Shown: one piece after another, positions 27,176 through 35,451 of the stretch | How positions within the stretch are numbered: the stretch's first letter is position 1 | Layout of the letters: each line of letters begins with the position of its first letter | Assembly: GCF_000763385.1 (NCBI RefSeq) | Contig: NZ_JQFA01000002.1 | Coordinates: 1,612,001-1,676,000 of the forward strand | From: Leptolyngbya sp. KIOST-1 | GTDB taxonomy: Bacteria > Cyanobacteriota > Cyanobacteriia > Phormidesmidales > Phormidesmidaceae | DNA length: 64,000 nucleotides | Direction of reading: 5' to 3' | Made by a program: the position numbers and the translations under genes | The notes under the pieces: generated by a model | The model's input: the letters and a program-made list of their open reading frames with translations, nothing else | Database searches by the model: none | Told to the model about the DNA's origin: nothing

Positions 27176-27223
27176 CGATTAGGTTTCCTGGCTTTTTCTC
27201 TATGATACTGAGAATCGTTACCA

Positions 27224-27239
27224 CTGAACATCTGTTCAG
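27224..27239. promoter_or_regulatory. SmtB-type operator before the ziaR-like gene
   Basis: The perfect repeat CTGAACA-TC-TGTTCAG matches the TGAACA/TGTTCA core of SmtB-family operators. It lies 49-64 bases upstream of the repressor start on the minus strand. Confidence 0.75.
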
Positions 27240-27258
27240 AGGATTGAGGGCGTTGACC

Positions 27259-28047
27259 TCACGGGGTTTGCTCACTCCCCTGCTGCACCTGCTGCATGAA
27301 GTACAGGGTTTGCTGATAGCCTTGGCGATCGCCCTGGGCCTGAAACAGCGCCGCCGCCTGGCGCAAGTCGGCCATGGCGGCTTGGGAGTCGCCGAGCTGG
27401 TACTGCAAGATACCGCGATTGCCGTAGGCTTCAGCTAGCTCAGGGTTGAGGCGGAGCGCGGTATTGAAATCTGAGAGGGCGGCTTCGCCATTGCCCAGCT
27501 CGGTATAAATTTTGCCTCGGTTGTAGTAAGCATCGGCGTTGTCGGGGGCCAGGGCAATTGCGGCGTCTAGGTCGCTGAGGGCCTGGGGTAAGTTGCCGGT
27601 GGCGGCCAAGACAAGGCCGCGATCTAGATAGGGCTGGACAACATCAGGGGCTAGCGCAATGGCCTGGGTCAGATCGGCGATCGCCGCCTCGGCATTGGTC
27701 ATGTGAGCGTGGGCTTCTCCCCGGTTGTACAGGGTTTCTGGATGGTCGGGGCGAAGCTGAAGCGCTCTGGAAAAGTCAGCGATGGCGAGCTGATAATCGC
27801 CCAGGTCGTGGTAGGCAATGCCGCGATGGAAATAGGCATCAGCACTGCTGGCATCGGCTTGAATCGCCTGGCTGTAGGTGGCGATCGCTGCCTCTAGCTG
27901 CCCCTGCTCCGCCTGCTGGCGGCCTTGATTCAGGAGATTGACGGCAACTTGCTCTACCGCGTGGGCAGGCCTTATCCCCACAGCACTTCCAGGGGCTACC
28001 ACAACGGCCATTCCTAGAGCGATCGCTAACATTCTTTGGATCTGCAT
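27259..28047 (-). CDS. Secreted TPR-repeat protein
   Basis: 262 residues. Signal peptide 1-30 (ending RPAHA-VE), followed by about six tandem TPR units (NLLNQGRQQAEQGQLEAAI, AYFHRGIAYHDLGDYQLAI, ALYNRGEAH and so on). A Gln-rich C-terminus. A protein-binding scaffold in the periplasm. It lies upstream of the ziaR-like gene on the same strand, but the ziaR operator between them argues for separate control. Confidence 0.85.
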   Translation of the reverse strand: MQIQRMLAIALGMAVVVAPGSAVGIRPAHAVEQVAVNLLNQGRQQAEQGQLEAAIATYSQAIQADASSADAYFHRGIAYHDLGDYQLAIADFSRALQLRPDHPETLYNRGEAHAHMTNAEAAIADLTQAIALAPDVVQPYLDRGLVLAATGNLPQALSDLDAAIALAPDNADAYYNRGKIYTELGNGEAALSDFNTALRLNPELAEAYGNRGILQYQLGDSQAAMADLRQAAALFQAQGDRQGYQQTLYFMQQVQQGSEQTP

Positions 28048-28361
28048 GGCTTCTCTCCTAACCGCACGACTGAGCTATGGGTCTTAACCGTGAGCCTGTA
28101 CCGTAAGGCCCAGGCACGACTGCAAACCAGCGCCTTGTGACGCTTTACAAGCTGAGCTAACCCCATGAATCCGAGCCCCCATGAATCCGAGCCTATGGCG
28201 TTTCTGAGGCGAACCTTCACGCTTGGGGTAGAGCCTGCCTCCTACAGTGTAGCGACCGTTTTGAGGATGAGATTTTCTCTGAAACAAGATGAAAGGGGCG
28301 ATCGTGATGCCGTAAAATCAGGCAAAATCAAAGGCTGACCCAGCGCACTGTGAGATGCTGC
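28048..28361. other. Intergenic stretch with a tandem 16-base repeat
   Basis: No gene seen. CCCCATGAATCCGAGC is repeated in tandem at 28161-28176 and 28177-28192. Minus-strand sequence between about 28090 and 28165 has a TTAGCTCAG stretch recalling a tRNA D arm, but no cloverleaf closes. Confidence 0.5.
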
Positions 28362-29849
28362 ATGAAACAATACCGACCTCTGGTGAGCCTAATCGGCATG
28401 GTAGGTGGGCTACTGCTGGCGCTTCCAGTCGAAGCCGCTCAGTTTAGAACCTGGCGCTTTGACCCTCAGCAAAACCGGCTAGAGTTTTCGACCGATGCCG
28501 CCGTGCAGCCCAGGGCGCAGCTTCTCTTTAACCCCACCCGCATTGTGGTGGACTTGCCCGGCACCACCCTAGAGCAGCGGACGATTAACCAGGCCGTTGG
28601 CGGCGCTGTTAAAGCTATTCGCATTGGGCAGGTTGATGCTCAAACTACCCGGCTGGTTATTGAGCTAGCCCCTGGCTACACCCTTAACCCAGACCAGGTC
28701 GTGGTACGGGGGGAAACGCCACAGCAGTGGGTAGTGCAACTGCCCCCGCCCCAAGGTGTAACGCCTCCTCAGGCTACCCCCAGCCAAGTCAATGCCACCC
28801 CAGTCGCTGGAGCCGCTACCCAGGTTGAAGGCATACGCACTACCCCCGATGGCTTTTTCATCCGCACCTCTGGGGCAAGCCCAAGGTTGACGGTCGTGCG
28901 CAGCAGTGGCACTCAGGTAGTGCTTCAGCTCGAAAATGCTGCCGTGGCGGCAGCCCTAACCGGGCAAACTCTACCCGCCAATCAGTTTGGGGTCACCGCT
29001 TGGGATATTCAGCCGGTGAGCGCAGCGGTGCCGACTCTGCAAATTACCCTCACGGTGCCCGCCAACAGTGCCGAATGGCAAGCCTCGGTGAGCAACGGCA
29101 GCGGCATTGTGATTTTGCCGCCCAGGGGAGTCGCGATCGCCGCTGTCCCAGCCAGCCCAGTCGCGGCATCGGCTCAGGCACCCGCAGCTGTGTCGCCCCC
29201 CATTGCCGTACAACCGCCGTCTCAAGCTCCGGTGGTGCCCCCCCAGCCTGAGCCCATGATACCGGCTACCCCAGCGGTGCCCCCACCGAGTAGCGGCATT
29301 CCCAAGCAGGCGGTCACCATTGTGATCGACCCAGGCCATGGCGGGCGAGATCCGGGGGCGATCGGCGTGGGTGGCCTGCGCGAAAAAGATGTGGTCTCGG
29401 CGATTGCCTACGAAGTCGCCAGAATTTTAGAACAAAGCGGTGCGCAGGTGGTTCTGACTCGCTCCGACGATCGGGAGATGGACTTAGCCCCTCGGGTGCA
29501 AATTGCCGAGCGGGCCAATGCCGATCTCTTTGTCAGCATTCACGCCAACTCCATCAGCCTGAGTAGGCCCGAGGTAAACGGGCTTGAGACCTACTACCAC
29601 AGCTCAGGGAATCGTCTCGCCCAGGTGATTCATCAATCTATTTTGCGTCTGGTGACCATGCCCGATCGCGGGGTGCGCCAGGCTCGTTTTCATGTTCTCG
29701 TAAACACCTCTATGCCATCGGTTTTAGTCGAGACCGGGTTTGTCACTGGGGCTCAAGATGCCCGTAATTTCAACGACCCGGCCTGGCGCAGCCGCATGGC
29801 TCAGGGCATTGCCGCAGGCATTTTGCAGTACGCCCAGCGATCGCTCTAG
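28362..29849 (+). CDS. amiC: N-acetylmuramoyl-L-alanine amidase with AMIN domain (AmiC type)
   Basis: 495 residues from MKQYRPLVSLIG. Signal peptide ends PVEA-AQ. An AMIN domain (about 30-125) targets peptidoglycan. A Pro/Ala-rich linker follows, and the Amidase_3 domain (about 315-495) has zinc ligands in IDPGHGGRDPG (His), LREKDV (Glu) and VSIHANS (His), and the catalytic Glu in LVETGFVT. It splits daughter cells and, in filamentous cyanobacteria, perforates septa. Convergent with the next gene, three bases apart. Confidence 0.92.
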   Translation: MKQYRPLVSLIGMVGGLLLALPVEAAQFRTWRFDPQQNRLEFSTDAAVQPRAQLLFNPTRIVVDLPGTTLEQRTINQAVGGAVKAIRIGQVDAQTTRLVIELAPGYTLNPDQVVVRGETPQQWVVQLPPPQGVTPPQATPSQVNATPVAGAATQVEGIRTTPDGFFIRTSGASPRLTVVRSSGTQVVLQLENAAVAAALTGQTLPANQFGVTAWDIQPVSAAVPTLQITLTVPANSAEWQASVSNGSGIVILPPRGVAIAAVPASPVAASAQAPAAVSPPIAVQPPSQAPVVPPQPEPMIPATPAVPPPSSGIPKQAVTIVIDPGHGGRDPGAIGVGGLREKDVVSAIAYEVARILEQSGAQVVLTRSDDREMDLAPRVQIAERANADLFVSIHANSISLSRPEVNGLETYYHSSGNRLAQVIHQSILRLVTMPDRGVRQARFHVLVNTSMPSVLVETGFVTGAQDARNFNDPAWRSRMAQGIAAGILQYAQRSL

Positions 29850-29852
29850 CTC

Positions 29853-30830
29853 TCAACTCTCCCTGCTGCGGGGCAAACCATCGCCAGGGCGAGAGCGCAG
29901 CAGCAGATGGGCCACCAGCGCCATAATCGGCAGCTCTAGCAGCGGGCCGATTACCAGGGTTAGGGCAATCAAAGGGCGATCGCCAAAGGCTGCTGCTGCC
30001 ACCGCCAGCGCCACCGGAGAATTCCGCGCTAGGGTCGTGCAAGTCAGGCAAACTACCTCTGGATACGCCAGCCGCAACCGCCGCCCCAGCCATTGAGCCA
30101 GCACGAAGTTAATCACAAAAAACGAACCAATAGGCAGCAGCAACCACAGCAGCAGATCTAGACGCTGAAGTAACGCCTCGCCTTCGGCGGCAAAGATAGC
30201 CACAACGGCCAAGTTCAAACAGAGGAGCTGTACCATCGCCACCTGCGGCAGCTTTTGGTGGGGCCTGGTTGGCCCCCTTAGCCAGCTTATGCCGTAGCGA
30301 GACAGCAGCGCCAATGCCAGCGGAATCAGCAGAACGGTGGCTATTTTGCCCGCCAATACCCCAAGATCGAGTGAGACCAGCGCCTGGGCAAATAGGGCCA
30401 GATAGACGGGCAACAGCACCATCTGCAAGACAAAGTTCAGCGGTAGTAGAGCCGTCGCGAGGCTGACATTGCCCTTGGCAATGCCGGTAAACACCAGATA
30501 CCAATCAGTACAAGGGGTCACCATCAACATCAGCAGGCCCACCCGCAAATCGGGCGCATCTCGCAGAAACAGCGCCCCCAAACCCCAAGCCAGCAGGGGT
30601 GTCCAAACAAAGTTGACCGCCAGGCTGGCAAGGGTCACACGGTAGTTGCCAAAAGCTCTACCCAGGTGCCGCAGCGGAATTGGCAGAAACGCCGCGTACA
30701 GCATCCCCATCAACAGCGGTGTAATGAGATGGTCTGCCAGGGCAGCAACGTCGCCAATCTGCGCCAGACCTAGCCCCAGTAGCACCGAAAGCAGAATTAG
30801 CAGGGGCTGCGATCGCTCAAACCAGGTCAT
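29853..30830 (-). CDS. ACR3/BASS-family membrane exporter (arsenite-type)
   Basis: 325 residues with ten predicted membrane helices of the bile acid:sodium symporter/ACR3 fold. TPCTDWYLVFTGIAKGNVSLATA resembles the conserved substrate-site helix of ACR3, with the key Cys retained. A second conserved stretch is LTCTTLARNSPVALAVA. ACR3 pumps arsenite/antimonite. The T-D-W version and lack of an ars operon leave the substrate open. No operator recognised upstream, but a short merR-like remnant lies at 30848. Confidence 0.75.
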   Translation of the reverse strand: MTWFERSQPLLILLSVLLGLGLAQIGDVAALADHLITPLLMGMLYAAFLPIPLRHLGRAFGNYRVTLASLAVNFVWTPLLAWGLGALFLRDAPDLRVGLLMLMVTPCTDWYLVFTGIAKGNVSLATALLPLNFVLQMVLLPVYLALFAQALVSLDLGVLAGKIATVLLIPLALALLSRYGISWLRGPTRPHQKLPQVAMVQLLCLNLAVVAIFAAEGEALLQRLDLLLWLLLPIGSFFVINFVLAQWLGRRLRLAYPEVVCLTCTTLARNSPVALAVAAAAFGDRPLIALTLVIGPLLELPIMALVAHLLLRSRPGDGLPRSRES

Positions 30831-31131
30831 GGTTAGGGTATCTGTGGTTGCAATTTTGCGGTCGATTAGTGATTATGCCGCAGTGACTCCTGCATTTCTC
30901 CCGTGGGGTCATCGCAACACTCAGACCAAACTATCTCATCTACAGGAGTCTCACCATAACGCGTAAGATTCCCCATAGCAAAGAAACCTGTATACCTCAT
31001 TATCATGAGCCTTGTAATATTCTCAGCGACTCTCTTCCAGAAAGGTTAGCAACTATGTACTTCACCATGAATCTGGGACAGTATTAGTTATCCTTCGCTC
31101 TGGTTAAATCTCGAACGATTGGATCTGAATG
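30831..31131. other. Intergenic stretch with a short merR-like remnant
   Basis: No gene seen. 30848-30869 matches 31804-31825, inside the MerR gene, at 20 of 22 bases and in the same strand, and the decoded residues SLIDRKIAT mirror TLIDCKIAT. Possibly debris of a second merR. Confidence 0.4.
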
Positions 31132-31596
31132 TTATGACCTTACAGGCTGAATTTGACGCCTGGCAAACCAAATGGTGAGCGGAGGCACTAGAAACCACAT
31201 TGACAATGGCACTAACCCAGTGCCTAAAATCGGAATTGTTGGCATGGACTCGGCATAAGTCCACCGATTGAGGGGGCCAGTAGCCAAGGCTTCGGCAACA
31301 ACGGTGATAACCACTCCTACGAGGATAAAAACACCCATTTGGCTACGGTTTGGGTAACGTAACCATTGACGAGACTTCGATAGAGCTGCAACGGCCCAAA
31401 ATGCAATCAATATAATTACGACATCTCCGACTGTAGCGAGGGTGCAATTTCTGACTATATCGAAGTGGGAGTATCCAGCCGGAATTTGGTAAAACCGCAT
31501 TTGCTGAATTTCCCAAAAGAAAGACAGCAGATAAGAGAATATGGCAATATTGACCTCGGGTAAATTTAGCCAATTCGAGGGACTATAATAGTTCAT
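31132..31596 (-). CDS. Four-helix membrane protein, unknown function
   Basis: 154 residues with about four membrane helices. Conserved-looking features: FFWEIQQMRFYQIP in the first helix region, RNCTLATVGDVVIILIAFW in the second, and RWTYAESMPTIPILGTGLVPL before the last. It lies 46 bases downstream of the MerR gene on the same strand, so it is probably co-transcribed and metal-regulated. I do not know a function. Confidence 0.65.
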   Translation of the reverse strand: MNYYSPSNWLNLPEVNIAIFSYLLSFFWEIQQMRFYQIPAGYSHFDIVRNCTLATVGDVVIILIAFWAVAALSKSRQWLRYPNRSQMGVFILVGVVITVVAEALATGPLNRWTYAESMPTIPILGTGLVPLSMWFLVPPLTIWFARRQIQPVRS

Positions 31597-31642
31597 GGCT
31601 TTAAGCTTATTTGTAATAAATTAGGCTTGATCGGACAGTTTC

Positions 31643-32083
31643 TCAAATAGCCTCTAGACAATTCAGAGCCAGGCCCACTTCTTCAATCAGGCTGCAAATT
31701 TTAACGTCGGATGGCTTGTCTAGAGGACGGGCGGCCCAGCTCGTGCGGTAGGTTTCTAGCATGGTTTTACGGGCGGTGGCCTGCTGAATTTCTTGCTCCA
31801 GGGTCGCAATTTTGCAGTCGATTAGCGTTTTAACCAGGGTGCAGACCGGCTCCCCCTGCTTGCGAACATCAAACACCTGCTGAATTTCTGCCAGGGAAAA
31901 CTGCAATGTCTGGGCCTGCTTAATGAATAGCAGACGAGTAACGGCTTCGTCATCGTAATAGCGATAGCCATTCTCAGCTTTGCTCACCGATTCTAGTAGG
32001 TGCAGCGACTCGTAGTAGCGAATGGTGGCTACCGTCACGTGGGCCTGTTTGGCCAGCTCGCCTATTTTGAGGAGTTTCTTCAT
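31643..32083 (-). CDS. MerR-family heavy-metal regulator
   Basis: 146 residues. The winged helix MKKLLKIGELAKQAHVTVAT-IRYYESLHLL is followed by the dimer helix. Sensor Cys are in GEPVCTLVKTLIDCKIA and near the C-terminus (VKICSLIEEV). This arrangement is of the PbrR/ZntR/CadR type for divalent Pb, Zn, Cd or Hg. It is divergent from the Cys-containing peptide gene (32264), with a MerR-style promoter with long spacer in between, and upstream of the four-helix membrane protein. Confidence 0.88.
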   Translation of the reverse strand: MKKLLKIGELAKQAHVTVATIRYYESLHLLESVSKAENGYRYYDDEAVTRLLFIKQAQTLQFSLAEIQQVFDVRKQGEPVCTLVKTLIDCKIATLEQEIQQATARKTMLETYRTSWAARPLDKPSDVKICSLIEEVGLALNCLEAI

Positions 32084-32171
32084 TGTCTGAGCAGGCCATC
32101 CTTTTAGAAAAAGACCGATTGGGGATGCGCGACCATTGTCGCTAGAGCTAGCTTAGTGCAAGTTTGGGGGG

Positions 32172-32203
32172 TTGACTCTCAAGCCAACCTCAGGGTTTAC
32201 CTT
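32172..32203 (+). promoter_or_regulatory. MerR-type promoter for the small secreted peptide
   Basis: -35 TTGACT (32172-32177) and -10-like TACCTT (32198-32203) are 20 bases apart, too far for normal initiation and typical of MerR-activated promoters. The interrupted dyad ACTCT/AGGGT (32175-32179, 32192-32196) fits the spacer. Confidence 0.6.
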
Positions 32204-32263
32204 ATGGAAAGTCTCGTCTAGAGGCCGTTTGATTCACCATTCTTACCAAAGAGGTCAATTCCG

Positions 32264-32404
32264 ATGCTCAAAGTTCCTCAGATTAAGAGGCTCTCCCTGG
32301 CGGCTGTTTCTGCCCTTGTTCTGACCGCTGCCGTGGCTGGCGTTGCTGCTGCCGCCCCCTGCCTGTTCCCCACCCCTGATTGCCCCCCCTCTAACTGCGA
32401 CTAA
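32264..32404 (+). CDS. Small secreted Cys-containing peptide
   Basis: 46 residues, MLKVPQIKRLSLAAVSALVL and onward. A signal peptide (to about AAA-AP) leaves a mature peptide of only about 15 residues: APCLFPTPDCPPSNCD, with three Cys, three Asp/Asn and four Pro. Below usual ORF cut-offs. Divergent from merR and preceded by a MerR-type promoter, so it is probably induced by a soft metal that it binds. No family recognised. Confidence 0.65.
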   Translation: MLKVPQIKRLSLAAVSALVLTAAVAGVAAAAPCLFPTPDCPPSNCD

Positions 32405-32584
32405 GCTAAAGACGATAAGGCTGTTTTAGAGACCAGATAGCCTCTCAAGCCGCCCGCAGTGCCCATGCTAAAAGCGTCTTTCCAGCTTGGGCAGTACACG
32501 GACTCATACCTGTACCAGCAACCTAGCCCACACCAGATCTAACGCGCTTGTAGCGCTCAAACAAGTGGTGGCTAGGTTGTCTGG

Positions 32585-33739
32585 CTAAAATTTTACCAGC
32601 AGCGCGGTGCTGTACATCACAAGTAGCCCGGTCGTAAAGCCAGCCAAACTCAGCCCTGCCAAGCCAGAGAGACTTGACCGATGCAGTTGCTGCTGTAGGT
32701 AAGTGCCTAGTTCTACAATCACCTGCAAAATCGCTCCTGCACCAATGCCCAAGAATAGGGCCGCCCAATGGGGAGAAAAAGCAAAAGCCCCCACCCACAG
32801 CCCCACTACAGCAGGGAGTCCAGCCAGGGCGGCCAGCGCCACACAGGTCTGCCAGCGCAGTTTTTGCTTGAGCAGCGGCGCGACAATGCCCAGTCCTTCA
32901 GTCAGGTTGTGGAGCGTAAAGCCAATCACCAGAAATGAACCCAAGGCAATTTCCCCCAGGGCAAAGGCGGTGCCGATCGCCAGCCCTTCGCCCAGATTGT
33001 GCAGGCCAATACCTAGGGCCATGTAGGTAGAGAGCGCAGAGCCTTCGGGCGGTTTGCCTCGGCGTCGGCCCACGACAAATAGGGCCAGACCAGCCACTGT
33101 AGCTGCAAACCAGACCAGGGCTTGGCCTTGAAACGCGATCGCCGCCTTTCCGGCCAGCTCCAGCCCTTCCTGCAAGGTGTCTACCAGCAAAAAGGCTAGC
33201 ATCCCCAATGTCAGGGTTAAAACAAAGGTCAGCCCCCGCTGGCCCAGCACTTTCAAATAGGGGTAGCACAACATGCCTAGCCCCACCGGCACCAGGCCCA
33301 CATAGAGCCCCAGCCAGCCATAGCCCAGCAGCGTTGCCAGAGACAGAGCGGGTGTAGGTAGAGCAACGTCAATGGGGTGGGCAACGACAACACCCGTGTT
33401 GGTCAAGAACTGAACGTGATGCGCTTCACCCTCTACCCAGGGGTATGGAATTTGCACCGTTGCCGTCGCCAGTCTCCGGATCGGGCCAGGAGGCTGCTGG
33501 GTAAATGCCCAATAGGCACCATCCACTTGAACCTGGGCAATGGTCATGGGAGCTGAACCCTCCGCCCGCACCTTGAGGGTGATGCCCCGATCATTGAGCA
33601 CGGTACGCTCCACAATCAGGGACTCCAGCGGCGGTGCATTCAAGTTGAGCAACCGGGCCGGGCTCAGGGTCAGCAGCAGGGCTGCCAGCCCGGACAACAA
33701 GAGGGGCGGCAACACCCAGCGCCAGGGCAAAGCCTTCAT
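32585..33739 (-). CDS. ZIP-family metal transporter with N-terminal periplasmic domain
   Basis: 384 residues. Residues 1-30 are a membrane anchor and about 35-125 a beta-rich periplasmic domain (VERTVLNDRGITLKVRAEG...). Then come eight ZIP helices with the metal-site motifs GIGLHNLGEGLAIGTA (helix 4) and GFTLHNLTEGLGIVAP (helix 5). The usual His-rich loop is short and Arg/Lys-rich. ZIP proteins move Zn, Fe or Mn into the cytoplasm; fusion to an exported domain is unusual. The start overlaps the stop of the copper oxidase gene by four bases, so the two are translationally coupled. Confidence 0.85.
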   Translation of the reverse strand: MKALPWRWVLPPLLLSGLAALLLTLSPARLLNLNAPPLESLIVERTVLNDRGITLKVRAEGSAPMTIAQVQVDGAYWAFTQQPPGPIRRLATATVQIPYPWVEGEAHHVQFLTNTGVVVAHPIDVALPTPALSLATLLGYGWLGLYVGLVPVGLGMLCYPYLKVLGQRGLTFVLTLTLGMLAFLLVDTLQEGLELAGKAAIAFQGQALVWFAATVAGLALFVVGRRRGKPPEGSALSTYMALGIGLHNLGEGLAIGTAFALGEIALGSFLVIGFTLHNLTEGLGIVAPLLKQKLRWQTCVALAALAGLPAVVGLWVGAFAFSPHWAALFLGIGAGAILQVIVELGTYLQQQLHRSSLSGLAGLSLAGFTTGLLVMYSTALLVKF

Positions 33740-34803
33740 GCCACCACCTCAAAGGCACTCATCCAGCCCAGTTCGGCAAATTCGGCTTGGTGAGCGTGAA
33801 ACATATAGAGTCCTGGCTCAAAGTCTACAAAGGAGCATTCGATGATGCCCCGCTGCGCCTGACAGAGCATGACGGTATCAACGGTGCGGTGGGTAGGGGT
33901 TAGGGTGGTGCCATGGTCGTAGTAGTCGAAGAAATTGGCGTGCAGGTGAAAGGAGTTAATCGGGTCAAACTCGGTCACGTTAATTAGATAGACGCGCACT
34001 GGGCGATCGCGCTCAATGCGAATCGGCTGCTTCATATAGGCGTGGGGAATGGAATTAACCGCGTAGACTTCGTTCTCCTCATCAAAATTGGTGTCAAAGG
34101 CGTTCATCACCATCATCAACTCCTGCCAGCGCTGGTTTTCTGGGGAGCCCAGCAGGCGCGATCGGGCAACATCTGCCTGGTCGGGGTGCCACTGAGGGTC
34201 AGGGTCAACGATAAAGGCCCCGTAGAGCCCTTTGTGGAGATGGCGCTTAAACGGCACAGAATGACAGTGGTAGAGGTGGCAGCCAAAGGGTTTTGCATCA
34301 AACTCGTAGGTCACTGTTTGCCCCGGCGCAGCCTCCATCACTCCTGGAATGCCATCCTGCCTGGCTCCATGAATGCCGTGAAAGTGCAGGGTGTGTAGGT
34401 GAGTGCCCTGATTGGTAAAGCGAATGCGAATGCGATCGCCCTCCGTGACCCGAATGGTTGGCCCCGGCACTTGGTCGTTGTACGTCCAGGCGGGATAGAA
34501 CACCCCCGGAGCCACCTCAATTTCTCGCTCGACGGCAGTAATGTCGTACTCTCGCAGTCGCTGCCCAGTAGGCAGCATTGAGACATGTCCTCCATTCCAC
34601 TGGGTCAGCAGTACGTGAGGGTCAAAGCCATTTCTAAGGTGATCAACCTCGCCTAGGGTAGTCATGCCCTGGTGATGAAGATCCGGAGCAGTCTGGGCAC
34701 GCTCCTGAGCCAGTGCCGGTTGGCTAAACCGTCTACCCAACCAGGTGCCAGCCCCTAGAAGCCCGGCTCCAAGGAGCGATCGCCGCTGTACATGCCAATC
34801 CAT
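33736..34803 (-). CDS. Two-domain multicopper oxidase, Tat-exported
   Basis: 355 residues. Tat signal RRSLLGAGLLGAG. Copper ligands: TLHFHGIHG, HLYHCHSVPFKRHLHKG (Cys and His), NSFHLHANFF and MFHAHQAEFAELGWM. HAH replaces the usual HCH in the last motif, while the Cys sits in domain one, as in two-domain enzymes related to copper nitrite reductase. The type-1 axial Met position in KGLYG appears to be Leu. Probably oxidises Cu(I) or organic substrates in the periplasm. It is coupled to the ZIP gene. Two TTTCAT-N5-TTTCAT boxes lie at 34808-34870, the nearer only four bases from the start codon. Confidence 0.85.
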   Translation of the reverse strand: MDWHVQRRSLLGAGLLGAGTWLGRRFSQPALAQERAQTAPDLHHQGMTTLGEVDHLRNGFDPHVLLTQWNGGHVSMLPTGQRLREYDITAVEREIEVAPGVFYPAWTYNDQVPGPTIRVTEGDRIRIRFTNQGTHLHTLHFHGIHGARQDGIPGVMEAAPGQTVTYEFDAKPFGCHLYHCHSVPFKRHLHKGLYGAFIVDPDPQWHPDQADVARSRLLGSPENQRWQELMMVMNAFDTNFDEENEVYAVNSIPHAYMKQPIRIERDRPVRVYLINVTEFDPINSFHLHANFFDYYDHGTTLTPTHRTVDTVMLCQAQRGIIECSFVDFEPGLYMFHAHQAEFAELGWMSAFEVVA

Positions 34804-34807
34804 TGCT

Positions 34808-34824
34808 TTTCATAATTGTTTCAT
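34808..34824 (+). promoter_or_regulatory. TTTCAT-N5-TTTCAT box 1
   Basis: Exact direct repeat with spacer AATTG, four bases upstream of the copper oxidase start. Confidence 0.7.
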
Positions 34825-34853
34825 AATCACAAGCATAGTGGATGGCGAGGACT

Positions 34854-34870
34854 TTTCATATTTATTTCAT
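34854..34870 (+). promoter_or_regulatory. TTTCAT-N5-TTTCAT box 2
   Basis: Exact direct repeat with spacer ATTTA, 46 bases from box 1, upstream of the copper oxidase. Confidence 0.75.
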
Positions 34871-34917
34871 AATTGAGACGCCGCAGTCGCTAGGTTAGGG
34901 CTGCGGCTAGCTCTGGG

Positions 34918-35277
34918 TTATCGGCGATGGCTCTCTACCGCGTCCATCCTGGCATGGCAGCCCATACCGGTGGAGCCGCCAATTAGCGACATACCGAATA
35001 GCGCGACCAAAATTACTGCCGCCATCGCACCGCCCTTAGCTAGCCAAGAGAAGCTGGCAGGGCGTAATGTCGCCTGAATCTGTTGTGATTGAATCTGTTG
35101 CGCTGCCTGACAAATATACTCCGGCCCAATGTTAGCCTCGGCTCCTGTGTCAACTAATTCCTCCAGGGAGTAGCTGCTTTGCTGCTCAGCCTGTAGTCGT
35201 GCTGCCAGCGCCAACACTTCTGAGGCCAAGTCTGCTGAGATTCTAAGATCTGAAGGGTTTATATCCAAAGGATCCAC
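34918..35277 (-). CDS. Membrane-anchored small protein with SLEEL domain
   Basis: 119 residues. N-terminal helical region (ISADLASEVLALAARLQ), then YSLEELVDTGAEANIGPEY-ICQAAQQIQ, a short conserved unit that reappears as a fragment at 49493-49621. One membrane helix (MAAVILVALFGMSLIGG) and a short tail GMGCHARMD. The SLEEL unit might bind a partner or DNA. No established function. Transcribed towards the copper oxidase gene and divergent from the mer-like operon. Confidence 0.6.
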   Translation of the reverse strand: MDPLDINPSDLRISADLASEVLALAARLQAEQQSSYSLEELVDTGAEANIGPEYICQAAQQIQSQQIQATLRPASFSWLAKGGAMAAVILVALFGMSLIGGSTGMGCHARMDAVESHRR

Positions 35278-35395
35278 AATAGAGGCCTCGCATCAGTTGC
35301 CGCATTAACCGTCATCTCAGGCTAAACCCTAAAGTCGTTAGAGAGTCAAGGGCGTTTGGTAAATTGTCATACCGAATCGGAGTTTAGCCTCCCCC

Positions 35396-35425
35396 TTGAC
35401 CTTGAAGCTAGGTTCAAGGTTTAGA
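35396..35425 (+). promoter_or_regulatory. MerR-type operator/promoter of the mer-like operon
   Basis: -35 TTGACC overlaps the dyad ACCTTGAA (35399-35406) / TTCAAGGT (35413-35420), followed by a TTTAGA -10-like element about 19 bases after the -35. It shares TCAAGGTTTAG with the CoaR operator. Confidence 0.7.
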
Positions 35426-35451
35426 GTGAACACAACTTCCAAGGTAATGAA

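Noticed and set aside
28075-28200. tRNA gene on the minus strand (TTAGCTCAG-like D arm)
   Set aside because: No closing anticodon, T and acceptor stems can be drawn.
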